A DNA stretch of 15,985 nt from Gammaproteobacteria bacterium (GTDB lineage: Bacteria; Pseudomonadota; Gammaproteobacteria; DRJJ01). Shown one piece after another: positions 6,370 through 14,442 of the stretch. The stretch lies in NCBI GenBank assembly GCA_011052255.1, contig DRJJ01000221.1, positions 1-15,985 on the forward strand, read 5' to 3'. Position 1 is the first letter of the stretch, and each line of letters begins with the position of its first letter. The translations under genes were made by a program, and so were the position numbers. The notes beneath the pieces are model-generated. The model was given only the letters and a program-made list of their open reading frames with translations. It was not told the origin of the DNA and did no database searches.

Positions 6370-8142
6370 ATGTTCAAAAGAGCAATATTACTACCCATGC
6401 TGGCAACATTCGCGTTGATTTCTACTGTCCATGCCTACAGCCCTCCCATCGGCATTCCAGCTCCTTCATTCGGTATTGATGAGCAAGCGCCTGCGTGGCC
6501 CGCTCAATGGCCCGGCGCACAAGTAACAAATCATTACTATCTTGACAATACACATCCCCAGGCAACCGATACGAATAATCCGAATGGCTATCCAGACAAA
6601 CCAAGGAAAACACTACCCAATGGTGCTTTCCCTGCTGGTACGTATATGGAAATTAATGGCGGCCCTTACACAAACCCGATGCCGAGTAATCGGCCTCCGG
6701 TTTTCAACTGTACCGCAGCAAAACCCTGCTGGCTTCGTGGCGGAAGCGCGAATGCGAAAACAGTCTTTTCAGGTGTCGATTTGAAAATTAATGACTCGCA
6801 GTATCTTATTGTGGAAAACCTTGATCTAAACGGTGGCGCTGGCGGATTTAATATAAACGGTGTAAATACGCACCACATTTCTGTGCGTAATTCAATCGTT
6901 CAAAATAAACCATTTATAAGCAACACATCTGCTGTCAATATATCCGCCGGTTTTGGTGGATCCGTTTACGATATCGTGGTTTATAATATGCAGTTTTATA
7001 AACTAGGAGACTGGTTAACTCTGATTGATCAGGACTATCATGGTGTCGGACCAAACCTGTGGGGCAGAGACAGTACAGCGACTGCCTATAATATCTGGAT
7101 TCTTGAGAGTACCTGTGTAAATATTTCTGGTAACTGTATACAGGTGAATGCCGGAAACTGGCCTGATAGTTATAAATATCTGCACCACATCTATATTGGT
7201 CGCAACAACAGCCACGACAATCGTCAGTCTGCATACTGGTCGAAACAGGCCAGTGATGTCATTATCTCTGAAAATAACGCTTACGGAGGCCGGAGACATG
7301 GGCCGCAGCCAGGCGATGGTATCGGGTTTCAGTATGGGCCTAACAACCTGTGGATTATCTATAACAACATATATGACAGCAACTATGGTATTCGCCAGTC
7401 GGACACGTCTGACCCTAAATCAAACAGCAATACAGCTTATATAGTAGGTAATGTCATTCATGATATTCATCCCGGCCCGAATTCAAGCTATACCCCGGAT
7501 GATGCATGGCGCCCAGGCCAGGCCATCGCTCTTTGGCATGGCAACATGACCCGATATATAGTTGATAACACTATCTACAATGTCCACGGTGGTGTAACAG
7601 CAATTTACAATGGCCCCGTTCATATGTCAGGTAATCTTATATCTGGCATCAATCAAAATGATTATTATATATTCATTGAGCACCCTGCAAGGAATGGCGT
7701 TGTGAGTATTGATTATTCACTTTTAGATGATCCCGAAGGTGACACCAGAATTCGTTGGAACTGGCAAACATATAGTGGCATTCAGTCATTTCAGGCTGCC
7801 ACAAATCAATGCTCTAACTGCATACCAGGAGACCCCAGGTTCACTAATGCCGCGGCCACTTTTAGTGACCCAGCTAACCCATTGAATTTAACTATCGGCT
7901 CTGATTCGTCCGCTATTGGGAAAAACAACAACCTGAATAGCAATAGCAACAACACGCCAAACGTTTACAAGATTTTCAAGGATCTTTACGGGCTGGATAT
8001 ACAACGGGATCTAAATGGAAAAACTCGCCCCATGGCTGGGCGAAGCATAGGTGCATTTGAAGCCAGTAATTCTGCTGGTGGGACAATACCAGCAACACCA
8101 CCGTTGGATGCACCAACAATGAGGACTCCTCAGAAACTCTGA
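6370..8142 (+). CDS. Secreted right-handed parallel beta-helix protein
   Basis: A 590-residue exported protein. The start at 6370 has GGAGA 6 nt upstream and gives a clean signal peptide (MFKRAILLPMLATFALISTVHA, likely cut after residue 22); an upstream in-frame ATG at 6316 lacks these. From about 85 to 450 it consists of short repeated turns typical of beta-helix (PbH1/NosD-like) folds, such as SQYLIVENLDLNGG, THHISVRNSIVQN, HHIYIGRNNSHDN, SDVIISENNAYGG, LWIIYNNIYDSN and RYIVDNTIYNVHGG, one rung each. The C-terminal part (about 480-565) has RDLNGKTRPMAGRSIGAFEAS, the closing motif common in such surface proteins. Known relatives include polysaccharide lyases, epimerases and carbohydrate-binding proteins; I cannot identify catalytic residues, so the activity is open. 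Beside polysaccharide genes, cutting, epimerising or binding the polymer is plausible. A proline-rich tail follows and there is no sorting signal. Confidence 0.82.
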   Translation: MFKRAILLPMLATFALISTVHAYSPPIGIPAPSFGIDEQAPAWPAQWPGAQVTNHYYLDNTHPQATDTNNPNGYPDKPRKTLPNGAFPAGTYMEINGGPYTNPMPSNRPPVFNCTAAKPCWLRGGSANAKTVFSGVDLKINDSQYLIVENLDLNGGAGGFNINGVNTHHISVRNSIVQNKPFISNTSAVNISAGFGGSVYDIVVYNMQFYKLGDWLTLIDQDYHGVGPNLWGRDSTATAYNIWILESTCVNISGNCIQVNAGNWPDSYKYLHHIYIGRNNSHDNRQSAYWSKQASDVIISENNAYGGRRHGPQPGDGIGFQYGPNNLWIIYNNIYDSNYGIRQSDTSDPKSNSNTAYIVGNVIHDIHPGPNSSYTPDDAWRPGQAIALWHGNMTRYIVDNTIYNVHGGVTAIYNGPVHMSGNLISGINQNDYYIFIEHPARNGVVSIDYSLLDDPEGDTRIRWNWQTYSGIQSFQAATNQCSNCIPGDPRFTNAAATFSDPANPLNLTIGSDSSAIGKNNNLNSNSNNTPNVYKIFKDLYGLDIQRDLNGKTRPMAGRSIGAFEASNSAGGTIPATPPLDAPTMRTPQKL

Positions 8143-8176
8143 GCCAGCAGGTTATTTACTAAGTCTATAAGAAATC

Positions 8177-8202
8177 ACCGCTATTAAAGCGGAGTTTTTT
8201 TT
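8177..8202 (+). terminator. Rho-independent terminator of the beta-helix gene
   Basis: CCGCT (8178-8182) and AGCGG (8188-8192) form a 5-bp GC-rich stem around ATTAA, followed after AG by eight T residues (8195-8202), 35 nt beyond the stop codon. It is oriented for plus-strand transcription. On the minus strand the bases after the stem (TGATTTCTT) are less U-rich, so it is at best a weak bidirectional stop for the deacetylase operon. Confidence 0.75.
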
Positions 8203-8228
8203 CGATAGTGTAAATGACTACTTCATGC

Positions 8229-9305
8229 TTATTTATGTAACTGCCATGTTCCCGACGCACCTCTTAGCCTTCTTATAAACGAAGAGATACAGAAGCCCAG
8301 GCCCGACATAAAAATAACATTCGACACAATATCACCACTGGAAGGAAATGGTATTCGGTATAGCCTGAGCAAATCGCAGCCAACCGCATTCAGTCCTTCA
8401 TTTGTTGTGACAGCACTTTTGTATCCACAACTTTCCGCTATATTAATTACTGACTGATTGTAGCTGCCTACTGGATAACAGAGATGCTTACACTTGCGTC
8501 CAAGTTTTTCTTCTATATCATTTTTTGAAGTACGCAATTCATCCAGAACATGGTTATCATCAAGTAACGCCAGCCTGTAATGGTTTACAGTATGCCCTTC
8601 GAACTCTACATCATTATACTTATAGCTTCTGATGTCATCCCAGGTAAGGATATTCACCCAGTCATCATTGTTGAAATTATCAAAAATTGATTGACCAGAT
8701 TCATCCTCGAGCTCCAGAGCAAGTGAGACCAGTTTATTACGATAGTCCTGCTCATTTTCAGAACTGCTCTGGATTAAGGCCCTGTGCCTACGATAAGATC
8801 CTGTTAAAGTAGCCCTGCTCCGTGTGTCATACTTAAATATCGTGTCATTGATTCTGAACCTGTGATTTACCAGATCTGTAGATTGTATTGCATAATCCAG
8901 TCGGTCAACCTGAAATGGCCTTTGTCCGCCTACGTAGCCAGTCGCAAGATAGATAGTTGCAGGCGCATTGAATTTCCGCAATACAGGCATCGCATATTTC
9001 AGGTTATTCCTGTAGCCATCATCAAAGGTAAGAACCATACAATTTGGCCTTATTGGTCTGTCTCCGGATAGCATTTCTGTAGCCTCATCAATGCCGATAA
9101 ACTGATAATATCGAGACAAGTATTCCAGGCGGCTAGCCAGAAAATCAGGTGATATTCTATTCCAGAAAGGATACCAGCTATCATCGATAGTCTTATCCAT
9201 CACACCATGCAACATGAGTATATTGATTGTCTTCCTGTTTTTGTATATCCATAGTCGCAGGAGACCACTGTGCAGAATGATTCTGTAAATAAAAGTCTTT
9301 ATCAT
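8229..9305 (-). CDS. Polysaccharide deacetylase (NodB homology, CE4)
   Basis: A 358-residue member of the metal-dependent carbohydrate esterase 4 family, which removes N- or O-acetyl groups from sugars in a polymer or its precursor. Visible motifs: TFDDGY (93-98, with the catalytic and metal-binding aspartates 95 and 96), GHTVNH (237-242, the HxxxH metal pair His238 and His242), and CYPVGSYN (276-283, corresponding to the RxPxG motif with the Arg replaced). An insert of about 90 residues (125-215) lies between motif 1 and motif 2, longer than in minimal NodB domains but common in O-antigen/EPS cluster members. There is no convincing signal peptide; a hydrophobic patch near the N-terminus (about 5-20) may associate it with the membrane. 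It is the last gene of the minus-strand operon, starting 4 nt after the preceding stop, with GAGG before the ATG. Confidence 0.87.
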   Translation of the reverse strand: MIKTFIYRIILHSGLLRLWIYKNRKTINILMLHGVMDKTIDDSWYPFWNRISPDFLASRLEYLSRYYQFIGIDEATEMLSGDRPIRPNCMVLTFDDGYRNNLKYAMPVLRKFNAPATIYLATGYVGGQRPFQVDRLDYAIQSTDLVNHRFRINDTIFKYDTRSRATLTGSYRRHRALIQSSSENEQDYRNKLVSLALELEDESGQSIFDNFNNDDWVNILTWDDIRSYKYNDVEFEGHTVNHYRLALLDDNHVLDELRTSKNDIEEKLGRKCKHLCYPVGSYNQSVINIAESCGYKSAVTTNEGLNAVGCDLLRLYRIPFPSSGDIVSNVIFMSGLGFCISSFIRRLRGASGTWQLHK

Positions 9306-9309
9306 TCCT

Positions 9310-10533
9310 CTACTCTGTGTTGATTAATTTTTCAATGTGTATAGCCCATTTCCTTGAAATATTATTTCGACCACTCATTTCCAGTGCATCCTTGTTTGCA
9401 GCAATCGAAAATTTCCTCCATATATCTGATTCATTCAATAAACCGGATACATAGCTAACCATGGTGGCATGCTGGTCTTGTCCGACAACATAACCATTAT
9501 TTGCATGATCCACCAGATCTTTCAGGTCGCCTACATCAACTACAACAGCTACCGTTCCTACCGACATAGCCTCGATCATTGCTATAGACAGTCCCTCCCA
9601 GCGGGAAGTTAAAATAAATATTTTACTATTCGAAACAATATCGGATACATTGCTAATTCTTCCAAAGAACGTAATGCTTTCATTTACACCCGACTGAACA
9701 GCCATTTGCTCTAGCAAACCCCTGTCAGGACCATCTCCTATCATTGCAGCACGAATCCCGGGAAACTCTTCTTTCAGGCTGGTAACCAGCCTCACAAACT
9801 GATCCGGTCTTTTGTACTCTGTAAGTCTTCCAACAAAAACAAGATCATACTCACGCTCGTCAAGGTCTTTTAATAGCACGTCATCCTCAACACTACCGGT
9901 AATAATAGCTATTTCGCGTGAGTACCCTGTTTTTCTGATAAAGTCTCTGGCATCACAACCTCTTACTATAACCAGATCAAATTGCCTCACAACAGCAAAC
10001 ACCAGCTTCTCTATCCAGGCGCTAGCACCTCCCAGAGCTACCAGTAACGGATTTTCAGCAGCCCATCCTCCACCTTCAAGCTCAAGCGGACCTGATGTAT
10101 CCTGATAACAGGATGGCCGATTAAAAATTCGAGCAGCAATCAGGGCCGTTATCGCCGCCGGGAATATATGGTAGCCCATGTACAAATCAGGTCTGTATTT
10201 AAAGCCACAACGTATGGTCCAGATAAACTTGGCCAGGGCACGTGAAAACAGTCGGGACATCCAGACGGGTGGGCATTCATATGTAACACCCTCTACATCA
10301 GCAACTCTTTCATCACATACCAGGATAATTTCCCCGGTTTCACTCATGCTCAATGGTAAAATATGTGCAAAAAACCAGTTGGGATTATGAAAAGTACCCA
10401 CAACCAGTATATTGCCACTATTTGTCCAGACCTTTCTCTTCCTGAGCCCAAATACTTTCGATAGAATAATCGTTGCACTGTAAATCACACTCAATGCAGA
10501 CCATGCCACAGCTCTTTTTAATAAATATTTCAT
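9310..10533 (-). CDS. Glycosyltransferase family 4, probably membrane-associated
   Basis: A 407-residue GT4-type enzyme. The C-domain carries LVFVGRLTEYKRPDQF (231-246, Arg236 and Lys241), AMIGDGPDRG (263-272) and the E-x7-E donor motif EGLSIAMIE (Glu313 and Glu321). The N-terminus is basic and hydrophobic (about 1-30), suggesting membrane association, followed by GNILVVGTFHNP. The frame stays open upstream to a TTG at 10611, which would overlap the previous gene by 53 nt; I prefer the ATG at 10533, 25 nt after the previous stop, though its ribosome-binding site (GATAGTG) is weak. It sits between another GT4 gene and the deacetylase, so it likely adds a residue of the repeat unit at the inner membrane. 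Donor and linkage are unknown. Confidence 0.86.
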   Translation of the reverse strand: MKYLLKRAVAWSALSVIYSATIILSKVFGLRKRKVWTNSGNILVVGTFHNPNWFFAHILPLSMSETGEIILVCDERVADVEGVTYECPPVWMSRLFSRALAKFIWTIRCGFKYRPDLYMGYHIFPAAITALIAARIFNRPSCYQDTSGPLELEGGGWAAENPLLVALGGASAWIEKLVFAVVRQFDLVIVRGCDARDFIRKTGYSREIAIITGSVEDDVLLKDLDEREYDLVFVGRLTEYKRPDQFVRLVTSLKEEFPGIRAAMIGDGPDRGLLEQMAVQSGVNESITFFGRISNVSDIVSNSKIFILTSRWEGLSIAMIEAMSVGTVAVVVDVGDLKDLVDHANNGYVVGQDQHATMVSYVSGLLNESDIWRKFSIAANKDALEMSGRNNISRKWAIHIEKLINTE

Positions 10534-10558
10534 ATTCACTATCTGTTTTGCTATAAAG

Positions 10559-11695
10559 TTAACAAGCCGACCTGATAATAGATTTATAAACAGCAACCGT
10601 ACGACGCGCAACCGATTCTGGGTGATATTTACTCAATGCTTCTTTCTGAGCCGCACTCGACATCTTGCTGTACATATCTTCATCTTCTAATAATTTTAAA
10701 ATGCTGTCCGAAAAGCCTGACCTGTCATCCGGGTCCACAAGAAATCCTGTTACGCCATTCTCGATCATGTAAGGCATGCCACACACATTGGAGGAAATCA
10801 CCGGTACGCCTACCGCCATGGCCTCAGCTATAGCCATAGGGGCATTTTCCTGTTTTGACGGCAAGACAAACACAGAGGCCTGTGCCAATTCATTATTTAT
10901 TGCCATCTGGTCTATTCTACCAAGAAGCGTTACATATGAAGAAAGATTATGTTTGTTGATGATTGATTGTATCTTCTTGAAGTAGTCCGGGTCACTCGCC
11001 TCACCTGCTACATGCAATGATATATTGTTGATTTTTGCCAGTACTGCCGGCAGTGATTCCAGCAATCTAACCAGATTTTTCCTGGGGTTCAGCCATCCTG
11101 CAAAAAATATTCTCCCCTCTACACGATTTCGTTGTGCGTGGAAGTAACTCTCGGATATTGCATTTTCAATATTATAGATTTCAGCATTCGTGTATTTTTC
11201 TATTTCTTTTCTGACATATGGAATAATTGAGATAATATGCTTCTGTTTTTTCAGGCCCAGCTTTTCTACCTGTTTCCATATTAGCGATCTGATACGCCAG
11301 AACCTGTTTTTTTCAGTAACAAGGTTCAGGCTGTCAAACCCATGAACAGTAAATACTGACGGCACACCTACCTCCCCCATCCCGAGTCCGTAGGTTTCCT
11401 GAAAATGAATCACATCCGGGTGAAGAGATAACATGTATTCTCTGAGTTTTTTCTTTCCAGGCCCGGTAAGTATATCAATAAACATGGGGACACTATTACC
11501 AGGAAGCCTGTGTATAGTGATACCCTCCTGCTTATCTATCGAGACCGCATCACAATCCTGTTCGATTGTTACTATGTGCAATTCAATATCTGGTATAGAT
11601 AACAGCGCACGCGATAGCCCAATCGTAGCGGTTTCTACACCCCCTCTCGGATGATTAATATCAACAGGAAAACGGCTAAACATCACAACTTTCAT
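10559..11695 (-). CDS. Glycosyltransferase family 4
   Basis: A 378-residue GT4-type glycosyltransferase. MKVVMFSRFPVDINHPRGGVE (1-21) includes the N-terminal glycine loop that closes on acceptor and donor; the C-domain has FFAGWLNPRKNLVRLLES (197-214, Arg205 and Lys206), HVAGEASD (228-235) and ENAPMAIAE (Glu283 and Glu291, the E-x7-E motif), then GVPVISSNVCGMP. The ATG at 11695 is preceded by AGGAG at 11 nt and GGA at 4 nt; in-frame ATG and TTG codons a few residues upstream are less likely because the family normally starts at MKVV. It follows the flippase by 44 nt in the operon. Sugar specificity cannot be read from the sequence. Confidence 0.9.
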   Translation of the reverse strand: MKVVMFSRFPVDINHPRGGVETATIGLSRALLSIPDIELHIVTIEQDCDAVSIDKQEGITIHRLPGNSVPMFIDILTGPGKKKLREYMLSLHPDVIHFQETYGLGMGEVGVPSVFTVHGFDSLNLVTEKNRFWRIRSLIWKQVEKLGLKKQKHIISIIPYVRKEIEKYTNAEIYNIENAISESYFHAQRNRVEGRIFFAGWLNPRKNLVRLLESLPAVLAKINNISLHVAGEASDPDYFKKIQSIINKHNLSSYVTLLGRIDQMAINNELAQASVFVLPSKQENAPMAIAEAMAVGVPVISSNVCGMPYMIENGVTGFLVDPDDRSGFSDSILKLLEDEDMYSKMSSAAQKEALSKYHPESVARRTVAVYKSIIRSAC

Positions 11696-11739
11696 TTTTC
11701 CAAAATCTCCTGACATGAGCAATTAGCTAACTGAGCTGC

Positions 11740-13308
11740 TTACCTGGCAAAACTAAATTTCTTCATATATCCCGAAACTTTTATTCGTTGCCCTGGGGTC
11801 AGCAAGAATTTCCAGTACAGGAAAATCAGCACAACCCCACCAGATAATAATGCCCCTGTCAGGGCCAGAAAAAGCTGATCATATAGAAGCGCCCTGTTCA
11901 ACAAAATTATACCCAGAAAAACAGAACATGTTAATACGGGAGTAAAGAAGGCCCGGCTCAGATACTGGTAAAAAGGTATACCAATTATCCTGCAGGCGTA
12001 TATGGGTAAAACCAAACCCGTACCGATCACTTCCGGTAATACTATAAGGCTTGCGGCATTCATTAAAGTCCATTCCGTTCCATTAATATAATAATATCCA
12101 GGCAAGAAAACCAGAAGTGATACAATGAATGATATAAATCCAACCCGACCATGCATATTCATACCCATCAGGATTCTGATAATAGCCTGCTGAGAGGCTG
12201 GCAGGAATGCACCCATTGCCAATAGTATTATCAGCGGGTGATTTACATAATTACTTCCCATCCAGACGCCTATTACAACATCTCCAAACACAGCAAGCAG
12301 CATTAATAGTGGCAGCGTGATTGCAACGCTAGTACGGGTTGTCTCGAGAACAAAGTCACGCAGTTCCTGGTCATCTCCTGATGCCTGTATCGCACCTGCG
12401 ATTGGCGTTAATACAAAACTGAAACGGGATATAAAAGAGTCTATATATTTAACCAGGGCCACAGGCCTGGTAAATATCGCCAGTGCGGCCGGCCCCATAG
12501 ATGCCGCTACAATTATATTGATCGTCTGAAGAAGAAATATTCTTGGCAGGGTTATAACATGCGTCTTAATGCCGAACAAAAACATCTCTTTGGCAATAGC
12601 CATTTTTGTCAATGACAATTTTACCGTGATATCAGGACACAGTTTCCTGGTTACAAAATATCTTACCAGCATAAAAACAGAGGTTACTATAAAATACACA
12701 GCTCCCAGACTGACCAGACCGCCTCCGACAAGTAATGCTATGATCATACCTGTAGTGCTGGCAATCCTTGATAAGGAGAATATTGCATTGACAACATCCC
12801 AGCGATGGTAGCCTGTGAGAACACCTTTGGAGGCATCAAATAGCATTTCTACTGACATACTCGCACCCAGCAATAATACTACCCAGCTGGCCACACCAAC
12901 CTGATCACCAAGTCGGTCAGAAAAGTAGACAGGAATGAGAAAGAACACGATGACAGATGCCGTTATCACAAACAGTGCCAGTACAGCTTGCATTACAACT
13001 ACTGTTGAGACTGCCTGATTCAGCTTATGCAGCTCACCGGTCGTCCTGTATCCTGGCACAAACCTGTTCAGCGCACCAGAAAGCCCAAGACCAGATATGC
13101 CGATATAATTTATAAAAGTCCAGCAAAAATCCCAGATTCCTAATGCAAACTGTCCTGCATAGTTATCGATTAATCGTGGCATGATAAAGCCGGATACCAG
13201 GAATACCAGGTAAGTTACCCAGCCTGTCAAAACGTTTTTAACTATCTTGTCACGTCCAGTAAGATCTTCTGGTTTGTTAGTTTGTTCTGGCTTGATGGAG
13301 TCGGTCAT
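11740..13308 (-). CDS. Wzx-type oligosaccharide flippase (MOP superfamily)
   Basis: A 522-residue polytopic membrane protein, about 12-14 hydrophobic segments, with a short hydrophilic N-terminus (about 1-25) leading into KNVLTGWVTYLVFLVSGFIMPRLI, the usual opening of polysaccharide-transporter family members. GxG-rich turns (GISGLGLSGALNRFVPGYR, about 70-88) follow, typical of these flippases, where charged residues near the first helices contact the lipid-linked glycan. It would move undecaprenyl-pyrophosphate repeat units from the cytoplasmic to the periplasmic face, upstream of the Wzy_C protein. Length is within the family range, somewhat long. The start is 3 nt after the GNAT stop (TAA CAT ATG), consistent with translational coupling. 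Other MOP members such as MurJ are less likely given the operon. Confidence 0.88.
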   Translation of the reverse strand: MTDSIKPEQTNKPEDLTGRDKIVKNVLTGWVTYLVFLVSGFIMPRLIDNYAGQFALGIWDFCWTFINYIGISGLGLSGALNRFVPGYRTTGELHKLNQAVSTVVVMQAVLALFVITASVIVFFLIPVYFSDRLGDQVGVASWVVLLLGASMSVEMLFDASKGVLTGYHRWDVVNAIFSLSRIASTTGMIIALLVGGGLVSLGAVYFIVTSVFMLVRYFVTRKLCPDITVKLSLTKMAIAKEMFLFGIKTHVITLPRIFLLQTINIIVAASMGPAALAIFTRPVALVKYIDSFISRFSFVLTPIAGAIQASGDDQELRDFVLETTRTSVAITLPLLMLLAVFGDVVIGVWMGSNYVNHPLIILLAMGAFLPASQQAIIRILMGMNMHGRVGFISFIVSLLVFLPGYYYINGTEWTLMNAASLIVLPEVIGTGLVLPIYACRIIGIPFYQYLSRAFFTPVLTCSVFLGIILLNRALLYDQLFLALTGALLSGGVVLIFLYWKFLLTPGQRIKVSGYMKKFSFAR

Positions 13309-13311
13309 ATG

Positions 13312-14442
13312 TTACTTCGAAATCTTAAGGAAGCGACCTGTAGGCCAGATATTCTTTACAAAAATCAGCAGGTTCTTTAACGATTTCCTACCTATAAACA
13401 AATCGTAGCACGCTCTCTCACGGCTCCCCCAGCGTCGTTTGTGTTCAGTATATCCACCCAGAAAGTCATATTCTGTTAGTCCCTCTCTTACGCACTCATC
13501 GGTAACATGCAAGCGCAGGACATTACCTGCCCCGGATAAATGCTCCGGGTCAAATCCTTCTTGTAACTGACAATAAATATTGTTATATACATAGCCTATC
13601 TGAACTGCCTTTATCACACCTTCTTGATGCAGGACATAGAGACGTAGCCATCCATTTTCAAGCGCAGCCGTTGCAAAATGACGATAAAAATCCATCTCCC
13701 AGGGCAAACGCTCAAACATTCCTTTCAGTCCTTTGGACTGCCATCTGATATTATGTAATTTGAACAGCACATCAAGGTATTGATCTATTTCTTTTCTATT
13801 TTCACATTTTGTTATGTGTACTTCGCCATAAACAAGTACTTTTTTCAGATCTCGCCTCAGTTGTGAACGCTTGTTGCGAGATAGTGAATTTATACTTTCT
13901 TTCTTATAGTTTCTCAGATCTATCGAGCTTGAATTATTTTTCCTGCTGTTTATATAATATTTTTTCTTTACTATGCCATGAATATTTCTTGCCTGGCCAC
14001 CAAATACTCTTACACCTTTCATCCACATCCAGTCCCATTCGCCAGCATGTGATTCGAGCATGTTAACGATTAAATTATATATATTTTTTGATTCATGTTC
14101 TTTGGAAATTATCCAGGCAGGATATTCTGAACCACTGGCAGAATCACCTATTACGTGGAGCACCTTGTACCTTACTATATTAAGCAGCCTGTACTCGGTT
14201 TGATAAAACGGAACCAGACCAATGAGATTATCGTTATCCTCTCTTACTGTAATCACAAAGGGTTCGATATCATCTATACAGGTATCCTTCCAGACACTAA
14301 CCCATTCCCATCGCAAAAATATTGTATCGGCCCATGAGTCAGATAATAAATCATTCCATTGGTCTGATATGGCAACCAGCCCATCCCAGCTTCTGATTAA
14401 CTCCAGCTTCACAGGCTTATGAGTATCAACACGCTTATTCAT
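13312..14442 (-). CDS. CelD/BcsL-type GNAT acyltransferase
   Basis: A 376-residue protein with the double-GNAT layout of the CelD/BcsL (Acetyltransf_6) family: an N-terminal half with FLRWEWVSVWKDT (42-54) and NLIGLVPFYQTEYR (72-85), a basic linker SRNKRSQLRRDLKK (188-201), and a C-terminal half ending in YDFLGGYTEHKRRWGS (325-340), the family's most conserved block. Members are thought to acylate sugars or precursors during exopolysaccharide synthesis; acceptor and acyl donor are unknown here. The FemAB-like aminoacyl transferase relatives are an alternative. An in-frame GTG at 14466 lies further upstream, but the ATG at 14442 overlaps the sulfotransferase stop (ATGAATAA), a classic coupling arrangement with CTGGG before it. 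The three-base gap to the flippase shows a tightly packed operon. Confidence 0.82.
   Translation of the reverse strand: MNKRVDTHKPVKLELIRSWDGLVAISDQWNDLLSDSWADTIFLRWEWVSVWKDTCIDDIEPFVITVREDNDNLIGLVPFYQTEYRLLNIVRYKVLHVIGDSASGSEYPAWIISKEHESKNIYNLIVNMLESHAGEWDWMWMKGVRVFGGQARNIHGIVKKKYYINSRKNNSSSIDLRNYKKESINSLSRNKRSQLRRDLKKVLVYGEVHITKCENRKEIDQYLDVLFKLHNIRWQSKGLKGMFERLPWEMDFYRHFATAALENGWLRLYVLHQEGVIKAVQIGYVYNNIYCQLQEGFDPEHLSGAGNVLRLHVTDECVREGLTEYDFLGGYTEHKRRWGSRERACYDLFIGRKSLKNLLIFVKNIWPTGRFLKISK

Noticed and set aside
10534..10611. N-terminal extension of the GT4 gene from a TTG
   Set aside because: Would overlap the preceding glycosyltransferase by 53 nt from a non-ATG start without a ribosome-binding site; the ATG at 10533 is simpler.
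12118..12126. Reverse-strand copy of ATTGTATCA within the flippase gene
   Set aside because: Single isolated 9-mer inside coding sequence without a partner at 21 bp; expected by chance.
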